Below, piece by piece: positions 1 through 5,066 of a stretch of DNA of 5,066 nucleotides. Origin of the DNA: Planctomycetaceae bacterium (GTDB taxonomy: Bacteria > Planctomycetota > Planctomycetia > Pirellulales > UBA1268); NCBI GenBank assembly GCA_030616935.1, contig JAUWWJ010000168.1, forward strand, positions 1 to 5,066, given 5' to 3'. The translations under genes were made by a program, and so were the position numbers. Positions within the stretch are counted from its first letter, which is position 1. Each line of letters begins with the position of its first letter. A model generated the notes under the pieces. The model did no database searches. It was not told where the DNA came from and saw only the letters and a list, made by a program, of their open reading frames with translations.

Positions 1-75
1 CTCCTGAAGGTCGATGCCGGCAAATTGTCGTCGAATACCAGTAGATTCTATTGTATTGGGGGCTATATCACTCAT
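1..75 (-). CDS. Possible N-terminal fragment of a minus-strand protein, function unknown
   Basis: Reading the minus strand leftward from an ATG whose complement is at 73-75 gives 25 uninterrupted codons to the window edge, beginning MSDIAPNTIESTGIRRQF and ending near GIDLQE. The composition is protein-like, and the position, divergent from the protease gene on its right, is plausible for a real start. No Shine-Dalgarno sequence is visible upstream of this ATG, and 25 codons are too few to recognise a family. The frame could be open by chance. This is a guess at a truncated gene; I assign no function. Confidence 0.35.
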   Translation of the reverse strand, partial: MSDIAPNTIESTGIRRQFAGIDLQE

Positions 76-131
76 GGTACAGATGGTTTTTGCTTTCCGA
101 GAAGATGGCTCACGCTCTATTGTAGATAAAA

Positions 132-1187
132 ATGCACCCAGTTTTTCAGAGAAATAAAAGTGTAGCAGTCAAATTTCTTTCTCAAGGGCTATTCTTTTGT
201 TCCATGAGAGAAGACCCTGTCAAAACACTTGATTTTTCCACTTCGGCTGAGACTTCCCGGTTGCCGGTGGTTTTGTCAACAAACGCGAATCACCAGGCGG
301 GGGGGCTCAATCGTGCTCAGCCACAATCGGCACGCATTCGATTACAGATGTACCTCTTTCTGGGAACCTGCCTCACAACGTTTGCAGCTGGGACAGTCGG
401 TTGGCGACCAGTGGTTCTTGGTCTTTATGGTGGCTTTACGAATGATCTGACAGTGCATTGGTTCCGAGGCCTGACTTATATGGTTTCAGTCATGGCAATT
501 TTGACGGCACATGAAGCAGGTCACTTTGTTGCAGCGTGGCGCCATCGAATTCCCGCAACACTCCCATTTTTTTTACCTTTACCGGTGATGCTGACTGGGA
601 CACTCGGCGCCGTAATCGGCATGGAAGGATCTCGGGCAGACAGACGACAATTGTTTGATATCGCCTTAGCTGGACCGCTCGCTGGTCTTTTTGTTGCGGT
701 TCCTCTTTTTGCAGTAGGGCTAGTGCTTGACCAACCGGCAGATACCAGCCTCTTTTCGATGCCGTTACTTGCAACATGGCTTTTGCAACTTGTTCGACCA
801 GATTTACCGATCGGCCAGGTGCTTACCCCGAATGCATTCTTAATGGCTGGATGGGTAGGTTTTCTGGTAACTGGACTGAACATGATTCCCCTCAGCCAAC
901 TCGATGGTGGGCACATTTGCCATGCTCTTTTCGGAAGGCGTTCGTGCTGGGTGGCCCGAAGTGTCCTCCTCGGAGCCATAACCGCTATCATTCTCGAAGG
1001 AGCAGACCATTGGGTTTTGATGGTTGTTTTAATCACGTTTATGGGTGTCGATCATCCGCCTATTCGAAATGAGCCGAAGCCATTGGGCACTGCGAGAACA
1101 ATTCTCGGCCTCGGCTCATTTGTCATTCCGGTGATTACATTCATGCCAGAGCCGCTTCTGCTGCCCGGATTCATTTTCATTCGTTGA
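132..1187 (+). CDS. Site-2 protease family (M50) intramembrane zinc metalloprotease
   Basis: This is a predicted multi-pass inner-membrane zinc protease of the site-2 protease type, a family that cleaves substrates within or next to the membrane, often to release regulators. In the 351-residue reading, the zinc-binding HEAGH motif is at residues 127-131 and the third metal ligand is Asp258 in the NMIPLSQLDGGH segment (250-261). Between them, the LPFFLPLP (144-151), GTLGAVIGMEG (156-166) and DIALAGPLAG (176-185) segments resemble the PDZ-less, EGY-like and cyanobacterial/archaeal branch of the family. Hydrophobic segments lie near 73-96, 112-135, 144-163, 174-198, 236-256, 272-290, 293-307 and 323-345. 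No PDZ domain is present. The start is uncertain. ATG at 132 is the outermost, but ATG at 204 (327 residues, beginning MREDPVKTLDF) leaves more room for divergent promoters and drops an unusual hydrophobic leader. Neither has a good ribosome binding site. The substrate is unknown. Confidence 0.88.
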   Translation: MHPVFQRNKSVAVKFLSQGLFFCSMREDPVKTLDFSTSAETSRLPVVLSTNANHQAGGLNRAQPQSARIRLQMYLFLGTCLTTFAAGTVGWRPVVLGLYGGFTNDLTVHWFRGLTYMVSVMAILTAHEAGHFVAAWRHRIPATLPFFLPLPVMLTGTLGAVIGMEGSRADRRQLFDIALAGPLAGLFVAVPLFAVGLVLDQPADTSLFSMPLLATWLLQLVRPDLPIGQVLTPNAFLMAGWVGFLVTGLNMIPLSQLDGGHICHALFGRRSCWVARSVLLGAITAIILEGADHWVLMVVLITFMGVDHPPIRNEPKPLGTARTILGLGSFVIPVITFMPEPLLLPGFIFIR

Positions 1188-1270
1188 CGACCTGCCATTT
1201 CGCTCACACAATAGTCTAAGATTGTTCTAAATGGAGTCTGACGCACTGTTTCTAAAGCTGTTACATAACC

Positions 1271-1281
1271 GAGAGGTGATC
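1271..1281 (+). promoter_or_regulatory. Strong ribosome binding site of glyA
   Basis: GAGAGGTGATC matches the anti-Shine-Dalgarno complement over AGGTGATC (1274-1281). The AGG core ends six bases before a GTG codon at 1283. The next in-frame ATG is at codon 28, inside the conserved family sequence, so this site supports GTG as the start of the serine hydroxymethyltransferase gene. It is the clearest ribosome binding site in the window. Confidence 0.75.
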
Positions 1282-1282
1282 T

Positions 1283-2545
1283 GTGAACTTTGTTGAATTA
1301 GAAGACCCGGCAATTTGGTCATCAATCGCTGCGGAGCAAACTCGGCAAGCAGAAGGCCTCGAAATGATTGCAAGTGAAAACTTTACCAGCCCAGCAGTTA
1401 TGCAGGCAGTCGGGAGCGTCTTGACCAATAAGTATGCCGAAGGGTATCCCGGCAAAAGATATTATGGCGGTTGTGAATTTGTTGACACGGTCGAAGACCT
1501 CGCGCGCAACAGGGCCAAGCAACTTTTCGGCGCTGAGCACGTAAATGTGCAGCCACACTCTGGAAGCCAAGCAAACTCAGCGGTCTACCTCGCAGCTATC
1601 AAGCCAGGCGATACAGTGCTCGCGTTCGACTTGGCGCATGGTGGTCACCTCACTCATGGAATGCGACTGAATAGCTCAGGCATCTTGTATCGTTTTGTTC
1701 ACTACGGTGTTCGGCAGGATGACCATCTTCTTGATTTTGATCAGATCGTTCGACTTGCCCGCGAACATAAGCCAAAGTTGATAGTTGCTGGAGCAAGCGC
1801 ATATCCGAGGGAAATCCCACACGAACGTTTTGCAGAGATAGCCAATGAAGTTGGAGCAAAATTATTGGTCGATATGGCACACTATGCAGGCCTTGTTGCT
1901 GCCGGTGTTCACAACAGTCCGGTGCCTCATGCAGACTTTGTGACAAGCACAACACACAAGACTTTGAGAGGGCCACGTGGCGGAATTGCCATGTGCCGAG
2001 CAGAACATGCAAAAGATCTTGACCGGGCTGTGTTCCCAGGAACTCAAGGCGGGCCATTGATGCATGTTGTTGCAGGAAAAGCAATTGCCTTTGCAGAGGC
2101 GCTTAAACCAGACTTCAAAGAATATGCGGAACAGGTTATTGCGAATGCTCAGGCGCTTGCTCAGTCGCTTGCGGCCGGTGGTGTGAAACTGGTGAGCGGA
2201 GGTACCGATAACCATCTCATGCTGGTTGATGTCACGCCGCTCGGTCTTGGTGGGAAATTAGCTGAAGAGGCATTGGATTGCTGTGGGATCACCTGCAATA
2301 AAAATATGATTCCATACGATGAGCGGAAGCCTGTTGATCCGTCAGGAATTCGATTAGGCACGCCCGCCCTTACAACACGAGGAATGGGGGCTGACGAGAT
2401 GGAGCAGGTGGCTGCTTGGATTCTTCAAGTCCTCAAATCACCGGAAGACTCACAGGTGATCGAGACAACTCGCCGAGAAGTGGCCGAGCTAGCAGAACAG
2501 TACCCAGTCCCAGCGGCCAAGCTGAGCCAGGTTGTCCCTGGATGA
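1283..2545 (+). CDS. glyA: Serine hydroxymethyltransferase
   Basis: GlyA is a cytosolic PLP enzyme that interconverts serine plus tetrahydrofolate with glycine plus 5,10-methylenetetrahydrofolate, the main source of one-carbon units. The 420-residue product has the usual bacterial length (about 415-430) and is intact. Visible landmarks are IASENF (29-34), [14 protein letters not shown] (50-63) with the active-site tyrosines and glutamate, QPHSGSQAN (90-98), the GGHLTHG loop (120-126) with the His that stacks on [12 protein letters not shown] (196-204) with the Asp that contacts the PLP nitrogen, and [12 protein letters not shown] (223-234), where Lys226 forms the PLP aldimine. [13 protein letters not shown] (355-367) supplies the substrate-carboxylate arginine, Arg357. 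The GTG start is fixed by the ribosome binding site at 1271-1281. A 95-bp gap separates it from the protease gene and 182 bp from the next gene, so it is probably transcribed on its own. No purine or glycine riboswitch is seen upstream. Confidence 0.98.
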   Translation: MNFVELEDPAIWSSIAAEQTRQAEGLEMIASENFTSPAVMQAVGSVLTNKYAEGYPGKRYYGGCEFVDTVEDLARNRAKQLFGAEHVNVQPHSGSQANSAVYLAAIKPGDTVLAFDLAHGGHLTHGMRLNSSGILYRFVHYGVRQDDHLLDFDQIVRLAREHKPKLIVAGASAYPREIPHERFAEIANEVGAKLLVDMAHYAGLVAAGVHNSPVPHADFVTSTTHKTLRGPRGGIAMCRAEHAKDLDRAVFPGTQGGPLMHVVAGKAIAFAEALKPDFKEYAEQVIANAQALAQSLAAGGVKLVSGGTDNHLMLVDVTPLGLGGKLAEEALDCCGITCNKNMIPYDERKPVDPSGIRLGTPALTTRGMGADEMEQVAAWILQVLKSPEDSQVIETTRREVAELAEQYPVPAAKLSQVVPG

Positions 2546-2727
2546 AATCCCAAGATGTTACCTACGTAGCGTGAAAATGAATTCAGAACTGCTTCAATGT
2601 GTTTCTGTGTTTTGAATCGCGATGTTTGGCTTGTGTTCTCATCACATGTTGGGATGGTTTGATTGGAGCCCAAAAAAATCTCTTGGCTGTTCTGATTTTG
2701 GCAGATTGATGACGGAGTTTCGATGGA
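2546..2727. other. Intergenic region with no recognised element
   Basis: This gap between glyA and the agmatine deiminase gene holds no convincing terminator: only 4-bp imperfect stems are visible and none is followed by a T-run. GGAG at 2714-2717, ten bases before the ATG at 2728, is a modest ribosome binding site for the downstream gene. An 8-bp palindrome ATCGCGAT lies at 2616-2623. I could not identify a promoter with confidence, although one is expected here because the two genes do not look co-transcribed. Confidence 0.4.
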
Positions 2728-3768
2728 ATGAAGGTTGAAGGATTATCTTCACCAACAAACGGCTTTCGGTTTCCTGCCGAATGGGAGCCACATGCTGCAA
2801 CCTGGCTTGCCTGGCCTCATCGACGAGACACTTTTCTTGGTGATTTCGACGAAGTGCCACTGGCTTTTGCCAAGCTTGTCAGGCTTCTTGCTTGTTATGA
2901 ACCGGTGCGTGTCATTGGCAGTGAGGATGTGCTTCGTCACGCCTCATCATTGCTGGAGGGTGTTGACCAAGTCGCTCTCATTGAAATTCCAACGGATGAC
3001 TCATGGCTACGAGATACGGGACCAGTTTTTCTGAAGTCGAAAAGTGTTCACGCGGAACTTGGGATCGTGAACTTTGGATTCAACGCCTGGGGTGGGAAAT
3101 ATCCTTCTTGGGATGCTGATGCTGCTGTCGCCGGAAAAATCGCAAATTATCTTGGTCTTCAAGTCGAAGAGGCTGAGATAGTTCTTGAGGGTGGTGCGAT
3201 TGAAACAGATGGCGAAGGAACACTCTTGGTAAATCATCGTTGCATCGATGATCCACAAAGAAATCTAGGGTATAGTCGCAAGGATCTAACCGCAGTTCTT
3301 CGGTCTTCCTTAGGTGTCGATACGGTTCTTTGGGTAAATGGCGATCTCGTTGGTGATGATACGGATGGTCATATTGATCAATTGGCTCGTTTTGTTGCAC
3401 CGGGGTGTGTTGTTGCGGCTCGCCAACCTGATAGGAGTGATCTCAATCATGAATCACTCGAGGCAAATTTTGCATTATTGAAAAGTCTTAGGGATGCGAG
3501 TGGACGATTGCTCGACGTTGTACCCATCGATTTGCCACCACGTGTTTTTTTTGATGATGTGCAGCTTCCGGCCAGCTATCTCAATTTTTTCATTGTGAAT
3601 GGTGGTGTCATTGTTCCAACCTTTGGTCACGATCTGGATGCAGTCGCGATAGCGACAATCCAACGCTTCTTTCCAGATCGAGAAGTAGTTCCTTTTTCAG
3701 CCCTCGAATTAATTCGTGGGCGGGGAGCAGTTCACTGCGTGACGTGTCAGCAACCGGCTTTGGACTGA
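2728..3768 (+). CDS. aguA: Agmatine deiminase (peptidyl-arginine deiminase-like family)
   Basis: The product is predicted to hydrolyse agmatine to N-carbamoylputrescine and ammonia, the first step of the agmatine route to putrescine. At 346 residues it is near the usual bacterial length of about 345-370. The N-terminal EWEPHAATWLAWPH (18-31) is a family signature. Catalytic-site landmarks follow in the expected order: TDDSWLRDTGP (89-99), LEGGAIETDG (153-162) with the conserved Glu154, DDTDGHIDQLARF (210-222) with His215, and GRGAVHCVTCQQP (331-343), where Cys337 aligns with the nucleophilic cysteine of the usual HCITQQ motif. A second cysteine, Cys340, follows three residues later. ATG 2728 is preceded by GGAG at 2714-2717; the ATG at 2723 hits a stop after two codons. 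No aguB-like N-carbamoylputrescine amidohydrolase or putrescine carbamoyltransferase is adjacent, so the pathway must be completed elsewhere. A related guanidine-modifying specificity cannot be excluded. Confidence 0.92.
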   Translation: MKVEGLSSPTNGFRFPAEWEPHAATWLAWPHRRDTFLGDFDEVPLAFAKLVRLLACYEPVRVIGSEDVLRHASSLLEGVDQVALIEIPTDDSWLRDTGPVFLKSKSVHAELGIVNFGFNAWGGKYPSWDADAAVAGKIANYLGLQVEEAEIVLEGGAIETDGEGTLLVNHRCIDDPQRNLGYSRKDLTAVLRSSLGVDTVLWVNGDLVGDDTDGHIDQLARFVAPGCVVAARQPDRSDLNHESLEANFALLKSLRDASGRLLDVVPIDLPPRVFFDDVQLPASYLNFFIVNGGVIVPTFGHDLDAVAIATIQRFFPDREVVPFSALELIRGRGAVHCVTCQQPALD

Positions 3769-3786
3769 CTAACGACTGATTGTCGG

Positions 3787-3813
3787 GCTGAATGGTGAAG
3801 AAGGTCATTCAGC
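3787..3813 (+). terminator. Hairpin downstream of the agmatine deiminase gene, possible terminator
   Basis: GCTGAATG (3787-3794) and CATTCAGC (3806-3813) form a perfect 8-bp stem with an 11-base loop, starting 19 bases after the agmatine deiminase stop. In RNA the stem can extend inward by G-U pairs. The downstream bases TACCTTGTTTCTC are T-rich but not a true T-run, so it is a weak intrinsic terminator at best. It could instead be an mRNA-stabilising hairpin. Confidence 0.4.
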
Positions 3814-3826
3814 TACCTTGTTTCTC

Positions 3827-3841
3827 AAGATTGCCAATCTT
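3827..3841. promoter_or_regulatory. Near-perfect 15-bp palindrome between the agmatine deiminase and DoxX genes
   Basis: AAGATTG (3827-3833) and CAATCTT (3835-3841) are perfect inverted repeats around a single C. As RNA this could form a 6-bp hairpin with a GCC loop. As DNA it could be a dimeric repressor site. It lies 14 bases after the hairpin at 3787-3813 and 107 bases before the DoxX start. It has neither a T-run nor a recognisable promoter beside it, so its role is unknown. Confidence 0.3.
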
Positions 3842-3947
3842 AACGGGCTATCCGGTCTTGCGGTGGATAGAAGCGAACGCGAGTATCTTCTAGAAGTTCT
3901 CTGGTTTGGGATATGGACTGCGAGATAAAGGCAGAAACGGTTACATC

Positions 3948-4439
3948 ATGGAACAGGTTGCCAATTTTGTTCAGGGATGCGTGTCTCTAATGGCTCGCTT
4001 TATGCTCGTAGCGATTTTTTTATTCAGCGCTTTTGACAGCAAGATTCGTCACTTTTCACAGACGGCTGAATATATGGCTAGCGAGGGAATTCCGAATCCT
4101 CGGTTAGCGTTGTTTGGCGCAATTGGTCTTATTCTTATCGGCGGTCTCTCGCTTTTGGCAGGTGCATGGACACGGATAGGAGCTGCTTTCCTCTTCGTCT
4201 TTCTCGCGGCAGCAACATTTTATTTCCATGATTTTTGGATGATCGCTGATCCAGCACAGAGGCAATTACAAATAATTCAATTCATGAAAAATATGGCAAT
4301 TGGCGGTGGACTCCTTGCATTAATTTATGCCGGAGGTGGTCCTTGGAGTGTCGATGGCTGGATTGAACAGAAGCTGGAAGAATCTGAAATTGCACCGACT
4401 CAGAAGACAAAGGGGTCGCAACGCTCGAAAGCTGCGTAA
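3948..4439 (+). CDS. DoxX family integral membrane protein
   Basis: This small membrane protein of 163 residues from ATG 3948 has four predicted membrane segments near 13-29, 52-71, 76-94 and 112-130. This layout fits the DoxX/DoxD-like family, named after a subunit of an archaeal thiosulfate:quinone oxidoreductase, although most bacterial members have no proven role. Supporting motifs are the N-terminal ARFMLVAIFLFSAFDSK (16-32), EGIPNPRLALFG (46-57), the FYFHDFWM segment (91-98) and GGGPWSVDGW (129-138), close to the glycine-rich, serine-aspartate ending typical of the family. A charged, lysine-rich cytoplasmic tail follows (139-163). A TTG at 3906 would add 14 residues (GYGLRDKGRNGYI) that do not look like family sequence. 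ATG 3948 is preferred, although its only candidate ribosome binding site, AAAGG at 3927-3931, is too distant. The gene appears monocistronic, with a possible terminator overlapping its end. Confidence 0.85.
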   Translation: MEQVANFVQGCVSLMARFMLVAIFLFSAFDSKIRHFSQTAEYMASEGIPNPRLALFGAIGLILIGGLSLLAGAWTRIGAAFLFVFLAAATFYFHDFWMIADPAQRQLQIIQFMKNMAIGGGLLALIYAGGGPWSVDGWIEQKLEESEIAPTQKTKGSQRSKAA

Positions 4440-4454
4440 AAGAGTCCCCTTTTT
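4409..4454 (+). terminator. Possible intrinsic terminator overlapping the end of the DoxX gene
   Basis: AAAGGGG (4409-4415) pairs perfectly with CCCCTTT (4446-4452), and the T-run continues to 4454. The intervening bases can fold into an inner hairpin: CGCA (4417-4420) with TGCG (4433-4436), and GCT (4423-4425) with AGC (4430-4432) around a CGAA loop. The DoxX stop codon at 4437-4439 lies inside the structure. A G/C-rich stem followed by T residues suits an intrinsic terminator, but the stem is interrupted and long, so its strength is uncertain. Confidence 0.45.
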
Positions 4455-4457
4455 CAA

Positions 4458-4487
4458 TTGCAGTGCGTACATTAAGAGACTGATAAG
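4458..4487 (+). promoter_or_regulatory. Weak candidate promoter for the rhomboid gene
   Basis: TTGCAG (4458-4463) and GATAAG (4482-4487) are 18 bases apart and could act as -35 and -10 boxes of a housekeeping promoter. They match consensus at only three and four of six positions. The placement is reasonable, about 50 bases before the ATG and directly before the inverted repeat at 4487-4503. On sequence alone this is a weak call. Confidence 0.2.
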
Positions 4488-4503
4488 TTGTCAGAGTGAC
4501 AAC
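4487..4503. promoter_or_regulatory. Perfect 7-bp inverted repeat upstream of the rhomboid gene, operator-like
   Basis: GTTGTCA (4487-4493), GAG spacer, TGACAAC (4497-4503) form a perfect inverted repeat ending 32 bases before the rhomboid ATG. No T-run follows, so it is not a typical intrinsic terminator. The spacing between half-sites and the position next to a possible -10 box fit an operator for a dimeric repressor, but a 5'-UTR hairpin is equally possible. No regulator is identified. Confidence 0.4.
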
Positions 4504-4535
4504 AGTATCGTTGGTTTCCCTTCTATCGTACGACT

Positions 4536-5066
4536 ATGGTTTTCCCACTGAGTGATGACAATTCTGATCGGCAAAGAGTTCCATGGGTGACATGGTCGCT
4601 CATCGCAGCAAACGTGGTTGTCTTTGTGCTGTTTCAACAGGGCGGCAAAAACGACGATGTCACGTTGGCCTTCTGTCAGGTGCCAGCCGAAATTGTGACT
4701 GGCCAAGATATCGTTACCGAACCAACCATACGGGAGGTTGAATATGAAGGGCAGCAATATCAAGTGTCTGTGCCCGGTCTTCGTCCCACACCAATTCCTG
4801 TTTACCTCACATTACTGACAGGTATTTTTCTGCACGGCGGATGGATGCACCTCCTCGGTAATATGTGGTTTCTTTTTATCTTTGGTGATAATGTTGAAGA
4901 CGATATGGGTCACACCCGATATCTCATTTACTATCTTGCAGCCGGAGTCTTGGCTTCGCTTGCCTTTGTTTTTTTGAACGTTCGTGGCGATGAGGCATTC
5001 ACTCCTTGTCTTGGGGCATCTGGTGCTATCTCTGGTGTATTGGGTGGGTATTTAGTGCTCCATCCA
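4536..5066 (+). CDS. Rhomboid family intramembrane serine protease, 3' end beyond window
   Basis: ATG 4536 opens a frame of 177 codons that runs off the right edge; the frame has an upstream stop at 4497-4499 and no earlier ATG. The product is an integral membrane serine protease that cleaves transmembrane helices near their ends. Residues 17-34 form the first membrane helix. A hydrophilic segment of about 50 residues (35-85), including GGKNDD and VEYEGQQYQ, precedes PVYLTLLTGIFLHGGWMHLLGN (88-109). There His105 and Asn109 occupy the conserved GWxHLxGN positions that support the oxyanion, followed by MWFLFIFGDNVED (110-122). CLGASGAISG (158-167) contains the nucleophile Ser162 in the GASG motif, and a helix rich in glycine follows. 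The catalytic histidine, normally in the sixth helix, should lie beyond the edge. No clear ribosome binding site precedes the ATG. The substrate is unknown. Confidence 0.93.
   Translation, partial: MVFPLSDDNSDRQRVPWVTWSLIAANVVVFVLFQQGGKNDDVTLAFCQVPAEIVTGQDIVTEPTIREVEYEGQQYQVSVPGLRPTPIPVYLTLLTGIFLHGGWMHLLGNMWFLFIFGDNVEDDMGHTRYLIYYLAAGVLASLAFVFLNVRGDEAFTPCLGASGAISGVLGGYLVLHP

Noticed and set aside
521..1036. Minus-strand ORF of 171 codons inside the M50 protease gene
   Set aside because: The plus-strand frame carries diagnostic family motifs throughout; the antisense product is low in hydrophobic core pattern and rich in Arg, Ser and Pro, typical of a shadow frame.
1188..1282. Search for a riboswitch or terminator between the M50 gene and glyA
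   Set aside because: The 95-bp gap shows no stable hairpin, no T-run and no tandem glycine-riboswitch-like structure; only the ribosome binding site is supported.
1650..2084. Minus-strand ORF of 144 codons inside glyA
   Set aside because: It lies entirely antisense to the conserved PLP-binding region of glyA and shows no recognisable domain.
2616..2623. 8-bp palindrome ATCGCGAT after glyA
   Set aside because: Palindromes of this length are expected by chance in 5 kb and nothing around it suggests a site.
2622..2738. 38-residue plus-strand ORF starting MFGLCSHHMLGW in the gap before the agmatine deiminase gene
   Set aside because: It has no ribosome binding site, its composition is rich in Trp, His and Cys unlike a typical small protein, and it runs into the start of the well-supported downstream gene.
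3792..3893. 33-residue plus-strand ORF starting MVKKVIQLPCLS
   Set aside because: It overlaps both intergenic hairpins, has no ribosome binding site and resembles nothing I know; chance is sufficient.

Overview
The window is an ordinary-looking stretch of bacterial chromosome of moderate GC content. It carries four complete or near-complete plus-strand genes, a fifth plus-strand gene cut by the right edge, and possibly the first codons of a minus-strand gene at the left edge. The mix of a PDZ-less site-2 protease, single-gene transcription units with gaps of about 95-180 bp, mostly weak Shine-Dalgarno sequences, and a rhomboid with a long hydrophilic segment after its first membrane helix resembles Planctomycetota (Pirellulaceae-like). 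That assignment is an inference from the look of the proteins and was not checked by any search.

Layout: (1) 1-75 may hold the N-terminus of a minus-strand protein, divergent from the next gene. (2) 132-1187 encodes a multi-pass M50 (site-2 protease) metalloprotease with HEAGH and LDGG motifs. (3) 1283-2545 is glyA, serine hydroxymethyltransferase, with a GTG start and the best ribosome binding site in the window. (4) 2728-3768 is an agmatine deiminase of the peptidyl-arginine deiminase-like family. (5) 3769-3947 is non-coding and holds two hairpins and a short palindrome. (6) 3948-4439 is a small DoxX-family membrane protein whose 3' end overlaps a possible terminator. (7) 4536-5066 is the N-terminal part of a rhomboid serine protease; the catalytic serine is present, and the part carrying the catalytic histidine lies beyond the edge. 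A clean 7-bp inverted repeat sits just upstream of it.

The genes do not form an obvious pathway. GlyA feeds one-carbon metabolism, agmatine deiminase feeds polyamine synthesis or agmatine catabolism, and the other three are membrane proteins. Two unrelated intramembrane protease families lie in the same 5 kb, but nothing ties them together mechanistically. I found no CRISPR array, mobile element, tRNA or rRNA, and no convincing new system. The points most worth a second look are the small inverted repeats in the intergenic regions.
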